DNA from: Anaeramoeba flamelloides
Lineage: Eukaryota > Metamonada > Anaeramoebidae
Reading direction: 5' to 3'
NCBI GenBank assembly: GCA_027625915.1
Contig: JANTQA010000063.1
Coordinates: forward strand, 3,038,001-3,102,000
Length of the DNA stretch: 64,000 bases
Positions 35,649 to 48,800 of this stretch are shown here, piece by piece. Every line of letters starts with the position of its first letter. The stretch's first letter is position 1. The notes under the pieces are model-generated. The model had not been told where the DNA came from, ran no database searches, and saw only the letters and a list, made by a program, of their open reading frames with translations. Both the position numbers and the translations under genes were made by a program.

Positions 35649-37702
35649 TATTTTCCCGTTTATATTTCAAATATCAGTAATTAACTTTTTCACAATAAGA
35701 ATGAAGTTTTCAAATAGCTCATAATAAAATATAATTAGTCACAGATAATACACTCGATAACTTTGTAAACCTATAATTGCATTGACCAAAATGATCTCTT
35801 TATAAAAACATCACGTTTACTTTACTTTTCATTGTCATTTTTACAGGCTATACTGAAATTGAAATTCAGAGAACATGTGTATTTATTCCCTAGTATAGTG
35901 GTTAGTAATTATCCTAAGTCTTTCTTCAATAAGATCTAAAAGGAAAAAAAAAGCATATTTTTATTTAATTTTATTTTTCTCCTAAACATAACTCAGAAAA
36001 TTTTTTATAAAAAAAATCTCTGAATTTGGTATTTTTACAATGCACTCATATAATAAACATTATTAAACATCACAATTTTCAAAAAGGTTTACAACTTTAA
36101 TAGATATTAATAGGAATTGAAAAAAAAATGAAATTTTTCAGTATTATTTTTTTCATTTTTAATTGTAAAATTTTTGAATTTTTAATTGACTTAGTAGAGA
36201 GATAATTTTCAAGTATTTTTTTAATAGTCTAAAAAGAAACATATTTTTCAATTTTAAAATAGCACAAAATATTTATTTCAAAAGATATCACTAAATTCAA
36301 TTGAAAATATGATTTTTTATCTGTTTTTGGAATATTTTTTATCATTTTATTTTTTTCAATGTTTGAGTTTTCATATACATCCCCTATTGTATTCTGCAAA
36401 TTGCTTTAATATTAATTCTTTTTTCAACCTTAATTTTCAATCAAAAATTAATTCATTTCAACTTTTTCCATTAAAAAAATACCCCAAAAATAGATGTGTT
36501 TTTTTCAAAAGTCAGTATTTATGAAAAGGAGGGTATTCGGATTTTCAAGAGTTTAAAAGCTATCTTTTTTTATTACATAAAATTATGATATTTTTGCAAA
36601 AATGATTTATAAAAGAAGTATAACCGAAATAAAATGTAAACTTTTAGCTAACTTTAATTTTCGGTGTTTAAATTTTCCTTGTAGTATGGTATCTAAAAAT
36701 TGAAAAGAAAATATGTAAGAAAAAATATTTTTGAGAAAATTTTTTTCTTAGGAGGATGTTAAAAACTTTGAGAAATTGTTGAGTAGTTTATAATATTTAT
36801 TTTTCGTAAGTGGGCAAAGTTAAGAGGGATTTCATTTTAGTAAAATAAATATAAATTGGGAAAAATTGTTTTTTTTTTTGAATTATTATTTGATATTTTC
36901 TGTTTAGATTATAATTCGCAAAAAACCTTACAAATTCTTAAGTGTTGAATAGAATTCACCAAATCCTTAATTTCCTAAAAAAAGATAGACCATTTTTTTT
37001 TGAACGTACTGATAAATTCCAATAAATATCTGAAAATTTTTAATTCATTTTCCATCTGATAAATTTTTTTACAGAAGCTTTGAATTAACCCATTATAACT
37101 TTAAATCAGAAGAAACTTTATCAAATTTACATGACTTTCAAAATTTTCTTTCTCTTGAGTTGTTTTATTTGTTGGGTTAATTGATTTCAAAAATGGAAAT
37201 TGAACTATAAATTTAATAAAATAAATTTGAATTTATCAGTATTCAAAATAATTTTTTGAACAAAATAAAAATGTATTATTTTTCCAAATTTAATTTTCAA
37301 TTTAGATGTCTATATACAAAAAAAAAACAACAAACTTTTCCGATAACACACCCGTATTTCCTATTTTTCTTCAAACAAAAACTTATATTTTGAGAGAAAC
37401 GCGTTTAACAAAAAAAAATAAAATGTTTTGTGTATTCGGTAATGCTGATTATATTCAAAAAATCAAATAGAGTAGAAAATATCATTAAAAGAGTTCTTTG
37501 GAACTTCAATTAAAGAAAAAATAAAAAAATAAAACAACAGAAACCTTAAATAACTAAGAAAAAAACACAACTCCTTGTAAGAATTATTATGATTTGTGAA
37601 GCCAATATATAAATTCAAATGGTCAAAAAATTTAGATTAAGTGATATTCAGAATTTAGAGTTGTTTTTTGAGAGTATTTGAAATGATTTTAAGTTATTTA
37701 TG

Positions 37703-38195
37703 TCATGTGGTCCAAATAATGCCTTTTTAAAAAAAAGTTTAATCTGTGTTTCAAAATAAAAAAAGTGTTTTTTTTTCGTTCTCGAAGCACCTAAAAATCA
37801 ACCAATCAAAGAAACAGACAATAAATGATAATTAAATATGATATTGATTTCTTTAAGTTCTATTATTTAATAGTAAATTCGAAAAATATAGGATCAAATT
37901 GGAAAATTTATCTCAAAAAAAGAGTAAATTTTTTCAAAAAAATTTCATATCATCCAAAAAACAAAAAATTTCAAAAAAAGTGAGAAAATTACCAAAAAAT
38001 TTAACAAATTTCAAACTTGTTTTAAAAGTTACTTAAAAATATCAACGAGTTGAATGTCAAAATTGATTTGTCTTATGGTACACTATAGTATAGAGAATTG
38101 GATGTTACATTGAAATAATAATAATAAAAAAAAGCCGGTGTTATATTTTGAAACAATCATTATAGTAGTTTGACATTCATTATTTTGATCACTGG
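37703..38195 (-). mobile_element. Repeat family B copy (B4)
   Basis: Shares 'tcaaaaaaagagtaaatttt', 'gttctattatttaa' and the right end 'cattattttgatcactg' with B3. The left end is degraded. No ORF; the 67-codon frame starting inside its right end is not a gene. Confidence 0.65.
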
Positions 38196-40079
38196 AAGAA
38201 AATCATGGTTAATATACTCTTTTACATTTTCACGTTTCTTAACAATGTATTCGAGTTTCCCTATCTCGACATTTCTTATTGATTTATTATTAAAAAAACC
38301 AGATAAAATGATTTTTTTTGTACTCATGGGAGAAATTCCAATGATTATTCCCTCACAATTTAAATTGAATTGAAAAGAAGGGCTTAAGAAAAATTGGTAA
38401 ATTGCTAAATTAGTTGTTAAATATTAATTTTTGTAAAATAACATTTACAAAAAAAAATATATTCTGCTGAATTGTTTGAATCTTTTCATCAAGTAATTTA
38501 AGAATTCGAACATAAGATATAAATCTACCACTTCACAATATTTTTTTCAATTAATGAAAAAATACTTCAGATATAATTTATTAAATATCAAAAAGTATGT
38601 GAATGCAATAATATAGTTTTTATTTCTTTTTTAAATATTTTTTTCATAACATTTAAATTTCAATTTTTTGAAAATAGGCATCTTTAATGTTAGATGTCTT
38701 TTTTTATTTTATACCCAATTTATCTGAAAATAAAAAATTCAAAAACAAATAGACAAAGTTTATTATTTTTTGCATTATTCCTCAAAACATGCCAACTCTT
38801 CTGTGAAAATTTATAATAGCTCGAAATTGATAATATATTTTAAAAATTTATCATGTATAACTAACTAGAAAATAGTTATGAAAGTATATTATTTTTCTAA
38901 AAAGTAATAATAGAAAAAAAAATTACTTTTTATTCATTTTTTGGTTCAATTGGTTCCTTTTTTTTTTTTTTTTTTTGAAATTGACTAAACAAATTCGATA
39001 AAAAAATACACACAAATGAAGATCTTCAATTTCTAAAATTGGAAAAATCTCAGGTTTACCTGATTAATAGTAATGATCGAAAAATAATTTTATCATTCTG
39101 TAAGATCTTTCCAAAACTACCATGAATTTTCCATCCATATAAATTGATTTTTTCATTATCTGTTTAATAAAAAAAAAAAAAACAATTATTAAACCCTATT
39201 GGAGAAATTTATTGTTTTATACATTCTATAATAGAAAAATTTCCAATTTGATAACATTTTTTGTAAAAAAAACCATTCTTGTTGATGGAAAAATGTTGAA
39301 AATTCAAATTAAAAATTATCAAAGAATAAAAGTCATATTATATAATTACTTAGAAATGTTCTTGTCTTTTGATTTTTAGGTATTTAGAAATTTTAGATCA
39401 AAGAATCTGAAATCATTTTAAAAAGAATTGATTATTCATAAGAATGTTTTGAAAAATTCTAATTCTAATTGTTTCTCAAAGTAGAAATTTTTAGTACATT
39501 ATAAAATTTCACCGTTTGTAATAGTCTATCATAGAACCATAAAATCCTCTAATAAAAAGGAAAGTGCGAGATAGAAAATGAATTTTCTTTATATCATCGA
39601 TTTCAAGGTAACTTTAGAACATTTATATAAATTTTTACTGCAAACATAGAACGGCTTGGTTATTTAATGAGAAGGAAAGTCCATAAGAGATAATGAATTT
39701 TTACTGTCTTATTTCTTTCAAATTAGTTTTGAAACAGCTTTAACAAAACAATTCAAAAAATAGAAAAAGATAACTTTTTTAACTTTGTTTTAGAACCATC
39801 TTCTTGTTTAATTCACTTTACTTTTGCAAATCAATACTCTTGGTTTAACTTTGAGGAAAAAAAAAAACAATACATAATATCTCTTCCCATTAGCTTGTAT
39901 GATTGAATACTCTCTTCTTGAATGATAAATATTATATACCAATTAATTCCAATCGATAAAATAGTCAAAGTTTAACACTTAAGTTATAGATAAAAATAAT
40001 AAAATCGAAAGTGTGCTAAAAAAAAATAATTTTTTCATTTTTCAGGAGAAATTATTTTGCCAATTTTGATTAAATAAAA

Positions 40080-40330
40080 CATATCAGTGTCCGAAATATA
40101 AAACATCTATTTCAAATAAAGAACATACTGTTTTTCTTCTTGTTCCAATACAACATTTAATTTAGGATCCAAGAAAAAACTTAGGGTTATTTTAATTTGA
40201 AAGTAGAATTATTACTTGTTTTTTTAAGTAAATGTTAAATTAAGAATTGAAATTGTTAAATAGCTTTTGCAATTTTTTAAATTTTGATAAAATTTGTCCC
40301 TTTTTTTCAAAGTAAAATTATACAATTAAA
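40080..40330 (+). repeat. Repeat family B, partial copy (B6)
   Basis: Begins 'cagtgtccgaaatataaaac' and includes 'tgttccaatacaacatttaa', comparable with 'tgttccaaggcaacatccga' in B2. The rest has decayed. Confidence 0.35.
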
Positions 40331-40849
40331 AAATTAGTACCAACTGTCTGTAGACAATTTATTCTAAATTATATAAGGAAATAAAAATTGTTAATATGGA
40401 ATATAAAGCAATAATTATGTAATTATTTTTAATTTGAATTAAAACCTAATAAAAATAAAACAATATAACAAAAGATTTTCAAAATAATTAATATTTTGGC
40501 ATTTATTTAGATAAAAGTTCACATATAGTTAAATTGGGAAAATAATCGAACTCAGCATATAACAAATACACGCAATTATACTATAAAAATCCGCTGAAAA
40601 ATGATTTGAAAAAGAATAAGATTATTTAAATCTTTTCTATTATGTTAATTTACATATATGTTATCCAATTTTTAATATGAAAAATAAAATTTAAATTATT
40701 TAATTTTTGGGATTAATTCTGATATTATTGAAATATCTGCCGAGTAAATAGAAATAAATATCTTCTTATTTACTAAACAGAATTTGATTGAAAATATTCT
40801 AGTTTTAGTAAATACAAAATAATAATAAATTCAATATAAACTAAACTTT

Positions 40850-41029
40850 TTTTCAAAAATTTTAACTCACTTTCAATGGTATTTTGTAAGTGGTTTTGAG
40901 GTTTTTTATCTTGATATTTTTTAATATAAATTTTTAAAATTTTAAGATCATTTTCAAAATTTTTCATTTTTTCTAATTTTGTAAATTTTTGATTTGCTTT
41001 CTCAAATTTTTGTTTTTCTGATTTCTTCT

Positions 41030-41064
<35 letters not shown>

Positions 41065-42115
41065 CTTTTTGATACTTTTTTTTGCAAAAGAAAAATTTTT
41101 CTTTTTGATGCTTTTTTTTTGTTAAAGATCATTCAGTGAAAACTAAAAGATCTTCGAAAGTACAAAACATCATAAAGAAAATTGAGAATATATAATTTCT
41201 TTAAAAATGAAATTATTTATTAGCAAAAAATCTTCTTGTAAACCTCTTTTTCAGTTAAAGTTCAGTTATAAAAAATCCGTAATACTCATTTCCAAAAATG
41301 TGATTCATTTTTTTTTGGTTTTTGCTTTTTTTGAATTATTTTTTAAAATATCAGGCTTTGGTGTGTTTCAATTAAAATAAAAAGAGAATTATTAATCAGA
41401 TTTAGTTTTTAAGTTGTTCTTGAATAATAAATCGGTTTATATTTTTTTTTAATTTATTATTTCAGGTGGTTCATAATTTTTTTATTGGGGTTTAAATATG
41501 TATAAATATATTTCTTATTTAGGGAAAAATTAAAAAAAATTCAATTATTTAACTTTTAGTATTCTAAACAATCAATTATCAAACCTGATTAATAATTCTC
41601 TTTTTATTTTAATTGAAACACACAAAAGCCTGATATTTTAAAAAATAATTCAAAAAAAGCAAAAACCAAAAAAAAGTGAATCATAATTTTGAAATTTGCA
41701 TTACAGATTTTTTATAACTGAAACTTTAACTGAAAAAAATGTTAACCAGTAGATTTTTTGCTAATAATTAATTTCCTTTTAAAAGACATCAAACATTCTT
41801 ATTTTTCTTAATTTTGATTGGTGTTTTCAAAGATCTTTTAGTTTTCACTGAATGATCTTTAACAAAAAAAAAGCATCAAAACGAAAAATTTTTCTTTTGC
41901 AAAAAAAAGTATCAAAAAGAGTAAAAAAAAAAAAAATTAGAAGAAATCAGAAAAACAAAAATTTGAGAAAGCAAATCAAAAATTTACAAAATTAGAAAAA
42001 ATGAAAAATTTTGATTATGATCTTAAAATTTTAAAAATTTATATTAAAAAATATCAAGATAAAAAACCTCAAAACCACTTACAAAACAGTATGAAGTGAG
42101 TTAAAATTTTTGAAA
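40850..42115. mobile_element. 1.27 kb palindrome (fold-back) with about 500-bp arms
   Basis: Left arm about 40850-41410, right arm about 41596-42115, loop about 185 bp. The arms share 'agatcattcagtgaaaacta', 'gatttgctttctcaaatttt' and many other strings in inverse order. Read outward, each arm carries a Lys-rich frame (KYQDKKPQNHLQN is common to both) that ends at a GTGAGT-like string also found at 54390-54410. Loop poly-T/poly-A tracts lie at about 41031-41060 and 41920-41935. It could be a fold-back transposon or an inverted duplication that captured an exon-like piece. No intact ORF. Confidence 0.7.
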
Positions 42116-42673
42116 AATGATTTATAATTATATCTGTAGGAATTATACAACTTTATGATTTGGAAATGTAGTAATTTGTTTCAAATTTTAAAAGAAAAGA
42201 GTTCAAACAAAGATTTCACTGAATTGATTTGAATTTTGGAAAATCATTATTATTATTTCGAGAGTATTATGTTAATTAGAAAAAGTAAAAGATTTTTTAA
42301 ATAAAACAAAAAATTGTGAAAAAAGCACGGATAAGGTTTTTTGAGTTTTGTTATAATTAGAAAATTGACAGTTTCAAAAAATAAACAAGAAACCCAAAAA
42401 AACTAAATACACTTATAAATTTTTAATTTGGTCAAGCAAATGAAATTATTATTTTTTTAGTATAAAATTTTAATTATTTTTCCATTTTTTTATTTTTATA
42501 AATTTTCTTTAATTACTCCTTTCTCTCAATAAATAATAACAATAATTAATTGTATTTTTTTGATATCTTTAAAAAAAAGAAAAAGATAAAAAAAAAAGTC
42601 ATTTGTATTTTTAGATCGACTTTTATTTATTAATTTAAGAATATTTGAAGTATTTATTTTTAAAAAAAAAATA

Positions 42674-42677
<4 letters not shown>

Positions 42678-42703
<26 letters not shown>
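42678..42703 (+). repeat. (TA)n microsatellite
   Basis: About 12-13 uninterrupted TA units in the 3' flank of the Rab gene. Confidence 0.85.
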
Positions 42704-42716
<13 letters not shown>

Positions 42717-42891
42717 AATCAATATGAAATGTATTAATAGATTAACCAAAAGTAGGATTATTATCCGGGTTTATAATAAATTGGTTAAATTCATATATTA
42801 TTTGTTTTATTTTTTGAACAAATAAACCCCAATTAAAGAAAATAATAAGGAAAAAATAATAAAATATCTGGAATAACTAAATGATTATGAG

Positions 42892-45800
42892 TTAACAAAT
42901 AGATTTTTTCTTTTCTTTTCCTTTTTGGAATTTAAGAGGAGTTGTTGTTTTTGGTTTTCCAAATTTTTTAAATCTATTATAAAATTAATTAAGATAAAAA
43001 TTTTTTTTTAGATAAAAAAAAAGCAATTTATGAAAATTAGAAATATGGAATTTTTTTTTTTTCAAATTAATGTAATCTTTAATGTACAAATAATTCACTT
43101 TTAAAAATAGTGCAAATTTCTTTTCTTTTATGAAAAGTAGAAATTTTTAAAAGGTATCTTGTATTATATTTAAATACATGTAAACATACATATGTATACA
43201 TACGTATATAGGTATAACTGTTTGTAAAATAATTAAATATTACATTAATTGATTAAAAAAATATTAATTAAAGAAAGAAAAAGAAATAATGGGGGGGGGA
43301 GATTACTTTTCATAAGATGAATCCATTAATGTATTAAAAGCTGTATCAACATTTACACCAGATTTTGCACTGACTTCAAAATATTGACAATTGTATTGTT
43401 TCGTCAAATTCTATAGATTATAATAAATTGAAAATAAAAAAATTTTTAATTCAAGGTTTTAATTAAAATTAAAAGAGAAAAAAAAAAATAAAAAAAAAAA
43501 TTTAAGCAACTTATATTTCATTTTTTTTTTTTTCAGAATCGATATTTTAGCTATGTTTTTTAATTTAAACTCAAACTGTTTCTTTGTAAAAATTGAAAGT
43601 ATATAATTCTTGATAACTGCCGATAAGAAAAAGATTAGAACACTGGAAAGTTTAGCTTAGTATTGTAGATGCTGTGTGATGATTTTGGGAATTCTTTGTC
43701 TATTAGACAAAGTTTGAAAATTTTCTGATCTTCTTATTTCCAATTCTAACAAAGCAAAATAAGAAATATTTTACTAATAAAATTGCCTTTAAATATGTTA
43801 TTAGAAATTTTTTTTAGAAGCGTTTAACCAATTTTTTGTGACGTTGTTAATCTCATAAATCCCAAAAGATCACTCGTCTCAAGGATTTACGACATTGGAA
43901 AAATTATTTTAATTCAGGTAACTCAATTATTTGATCAATAAAAAACAAAGAAAAAATTCCCATTATTCCTTAGATGTTTGAAATTGAGACATTCGCAAAT
44001 CTCACTGTTATCAATTAAACAACTTGGCAATTTTTTTTTTAAAAGTACCGTTAAATATCATATTTAAAAGGCAATTTTATTAGTAAAATATTTCTTATTT
44101 TGCTTTGTTAGAATTGGAAATAAGAAGATCAGAAAATTTTCAAACTTTGTCTAATAGACAAAGAATTCCCAAAATCATCACACAGCAACTACAATACTAT
44201 CCGAAAACTTTTAAGTGAGCTAATATCTTTCTTATCTGTAGTTATCAAAAATTATTTACTTTCAATTTTCACAAAGAAAAAGTTTATGTTAAAAAAAAAA
44301 ATAAATTGCTAAATTATTTTTTTTTTCAATACTTGATAAAATTTTGATTTGTTTTTATTCATAAAATAAGAGTACCTGTTTAAAGAATTGGTAAAATTTC
44401 TAAATTTTAAAATAGAAGTTAAAACCTTCAATTTTAAAGATCTTTTTTGTTAGGTTTTCCAGGATTTGAAAAAATAGAGTAAAATTAAAGATTTTACTCC
44501 ATTCTTTTGTTTTGAAAGGAAAGACTATATGACATTTCCAACAGGGTTTTTTTTTCTATTTTTTTAAATCTGAAATTGTCTCATTCAATTTCTCGTTTTT
44601 TTTAACTGTTTGGATTTCCAGTTAATATTTCGAAATTCTTTTTTTCCTAAAAGTGAGAAGATTTATTAATTTATCAAAACCTTTGATTTTTAATTTTTGA
44701 ATTAACTTAAATCTTCTTTTATATCTTGTTATTCTGACAGGATCAATTTTTGCTCCATTTTTATAACTAAGCCGAGGAGAATGTTGATTGATTAATAAAA
44801 AAATTGTAGTTTTGTTATTAATCCAAGTAACAAGTATCAATATCTTTAAAATCTGTTTTTGTCAAATCAAATATTTCCAATCCATAGAATAAACTTTGTT
44901 TCAGTCAAAGTCCCAACATTTTTTTCAAATATCAAATATTTTTTATAATTGAACTTTGAAGATTTAAATAAGAAATTAGTAGAATAATACACATCAAACA
45001 ATAGTTGATATCCGTCAAAAATAAATCTAATAAATCAATAGATTTTCTTAAAAATAGAAAAACCCCAAATTCTTCGGCAACTATTGAGAAAAACAATAAT
45101 GCTCATTTTGATCTTTAATTGAAGACCAAATAAAAACCCAATAGAAATAAATATTATTTCTCTACAATCATTTTTACTTTAACAATAACATTAGAATAAC
45201 AGGTTTTTACCAATTGACCATCGATCTTGCAAAAAACAAATTTACAAATGAATTACGTTCAAAAAAAAATCAAAAAAAACTAAGAATGTGAAAAAATGAT
45301 TGATATTATAAAATAAAATTTTCTCTTCTAATATCCATTCAAACCATTTAAACACATCCATTTTACTCTCTACAACTAACCTCCTTTGGGTGGAAAATGG
45401 TTTAATTGGATAAGTAATACATCTTAAAAAACTGAATTTTGAATCCATGAGAAAAATTTTTTTGTTGTAAGACATTGATTAATTTTTTGAAATTGTCTTT
45501 ACTTTATCAAAGTTAAACTTGAAAGGAGTTCGTTTATCTAGTCAAATACGAAGATATAAAATATCTTTCGAATTAAAGTTTTTTTACTTTTATCATTATT
45601 AAGATTCATTCCAAAATCTCTTATTATTTTATATATTTTTTGTGTAATTAGAAATTGATTTCTATTAATGATCTTTTCATAAATTGTAATATATTGCCAA
45701 CTACTCTAACGGATTGGAAATATTTGATTTGACAAAAACAGATTTTAAAGATATTGATACTTGTTACTTGGATTAATAAAAAAACTACAATTTTTTTATT

Positions 45801-48800
45801 AATCAACCAACATTCTCCTCGGCTTAGTTATAAAAATGGAGCAAAAATTGATCCTGTCAGAATAACAAGATATAAAAGAAGATTTAAGTTAATTCAAAAA
45901 TTAAAAATCAAAGGTTTTGATAAATTAATAAATCTTCTCACTTTTAGGAAAAAAGAAACAGAAAATATTAATTTATATTCCAAAAATTTAAAACAACCCG
46001 AATATTGAACTAGACAATTTCAGAATTAAAATTTTAGAAAATAGTCCTGATTTGGAAAGTTCATTAGGTTTTCCAAAATTCAAAAGAATGGAGTAAAATC
46101 TTTAATTTTACTCTATTCTTTCAAATCCTAAAAAACCTAACAAAAAAAGATCTTTAGAATTGAAGGTTTCAACTTCTATTTTAAAACTCATAAAATTTTA
46201 CAAATTACTTTAACCGGTATTCTTATGTTATGAATAAAAATAAATCAAATAATTGTGAATTATGTAAAAAATAAACAATTTAGAAATATATTGATTGGGT
46301 CATTTTCTATGGAATTGCCCAGCCTATGAAAATAATCGCAAAATCTGATTATCCGAATTAAAAAAAATTAATATATCTCATATATTAAAAAATAATAATA
46401 TTTCTAATATTATTATTAAAAAAAAAGATTCATCATGTTTATTAGCCCTAGTGGATAATAAACTTATTTTTGAGTCTTTAAAAAAATTCCTACATAAAAA
46501 TTTAGGAATTCTGTCAAGTGTCGTCAACTGCCTAGGTTTTTGTTAATTTTAGAAAATAAAAGAAAATTTAAGAAATATTCTTTTATTTTCTCAAATTAAG
46601 AAAAACCTAACGGCTGTTTTCCAGAATTCAAAAGTTAAGAGAAAAACCAAAGATTTTACTCAATTCATTTAAATTTTGGAAACCCTAACAAGAGTGTTTC
46701 TTGAGATTTTCTGTTTTATCTGTAAAATTTATCAATTTTAGGAATAAACAGCAAGTTCAAAAAAAGCTAACAAAGTGTCCGCCGGGTTCCGTAGAGTGTT
46801 TTAGAGTGCCTAGCTTTTCCAGATTTTGAAAGAATAGAGAAAAATCAAAGATTTGACTCAATTCTTTTAAATTCTCGAAAAGTTAACGGCAAACAGGAGG
46901 GGTTAATAACTCCTTCCTTAAATAATAAAAAAAAATATATATATTACAATTTTAAAAAATGAATTTTTAATCCTTAAAAAAATTTTTTGTTAACGACTAC
47001 GTTTGCAATTCAAATTTAAAGAATTTTGTGTTTTTATCAGGATTTGGTGGTTGTTAAATCTCACAAATTTTTATTCAGCAATATCTAAGAAGGAAAAAAT
47101 GAATTTTTTACAAAAAATGTGCTAAAAATTGTCTGGTCTCGTATCTTGAAACGAAAAAGAATGTTGACAAAAATCGACTTTTTGAGAAAATTTGGCTTGA
47201 AAACAATTTTTAGAACCCTTACATATTGTAGGTCATTTTCTAAATATTTATTTTAGATTGTGAGTTGAGTTGAGAGGGTTCTAAAAATTGTTTTCAAATA
47301 TCAATGTGTAGATAAGTGAAAATTTTGGATGAATATACCTTTGTTATTTTAAAACAAAGAGATTTTTGAATAATGGCACAACAATTGGTGTGGTATTGTA
47401 TTAAATCCACAAAAATTCCCATTTCCAAAAATGGAAAGATCATTTTTTCTCAACTGACACAATATTATTTTTTTAATTTATAATAAGAAAAAATGACTAA
47501 TTTTTGCAAATTTAATTTCCAAAAGATCCTTTCATGAAAAATTCTTCAAAACATTTCCCGCACACAGCTTCAACCCAATTTCTGTTTATACAACAAATTT
47601 GGTTTTGAGAAAAACGATCCAAACAAAAAAAATTTATCAAAATTGAATTAAAAATGTGAAGTGCGTTTGGCATGGATCATGTTGTTCGACAAACAATTCG
47701 AGGAGACACTCTCCTCTTATTCGTGGCTGGGGAGATTTAATTCAATGAAAAACAAAAATAACCAAAAAAAAAAAAATAAACCAAAATCACAGTCCCTTTG
47801 TAATAATTAATACATCCCTACCATGAAAATTTATAAGAAGACCCTGAAATTGATTTTCTATTCTGAAATTTTATTTTGTACAAAAAAGCGTAAAAGGGTT
47901 ATTAAAACTCCTCATAAACCATAAAATTTATAATACAAGATTAAAAAGTAGTTATCCATTTTTTTGGTTTTGGGAATTGACAAAGAAATTCATTAAAATA
48001 CTTATGTTTATGTTGATCTTCAATTTCCATTATTGTTAAAATCTCAGCTTTTGACAATTTAAAAACAAGGATCGAAAAATACTTTGAAATTTCCAAGGTT
48101 TCTGTAATTTCTTTGTTTTCTGTGATCTCTTTTATCTTGAGAAAATTTAATTTTTGTCTTGGTTTTTACAAAAAAATAATTCTCTAATAAAGTAAGTGAA
48201 GTTGAAATTTTGATCTTATGATCGAAATTGAATTTTCTATTTCAAAAAACACAACTTTATAATAGACAACCAATTTCTATGTCTTATGAATTATGAATTT
48301 TTCATAGTAGAGCTGGGGCCGATTAATTGTTTGTGGAGACAATTTAACAATTCAAAATAACTCAATGATCAAAAATCATTGACAATACGATCATTTAGAT
48401 TTAAAGTTTTTTATTGAGAGTGTTTTTAAGGTTAAAAAATCCTGATTATTTTTTTTTTTAATTTTCACGATCCTTAAAAAGGTGTACGAGTCGCTTCCAG
48501 GTATCTCAAAATTTCTTGTTCATTTTCCATTTAAAAAAATGACATCAAATGATTTTTTGATCCAAATTGGAAGAATATTTTAAAGATCATTACCATACAT
48601 TTTAAATGAGATTGGAACAAATAGTGTTGAGATAAATCGGTAAATTACAAATTTAGTCGTTAAGATATTGATTAATTTTTTGAAATTGGTTTTAACTTTA
48701 TCGAGATTAAACTCAAGTAAGTTGGTTTATCTATTCAAATACCAAGATATAAAATTTGCTTTGAAATTAAAGATTTTTTAGTTTTATCATTATTCTAGGA

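Larger units (their letters stand above)
34639..42891. other. Intergenic region between tRNA-Val and the Rab gene
   Basis: No gene recognised. It contains a partial MITE E (34775-34930), family A (35103-35648), family B copies (37703-38195; partial at 40080-40330), a 1.27 kb palindrome (40850-42115) and a (TA)n tract (42678-42703). The short open frames over the region are fragments of these repeats or of A/T-rich sequence. Confidence 0.6.

Noticed and set aside
44622-46008. Two similar 72- and 84-codon frames taken as a duplicated gene pair
   Set aside because: They are the two arms of one inverted repeat belonging to a mobile element, with no host-gene features.
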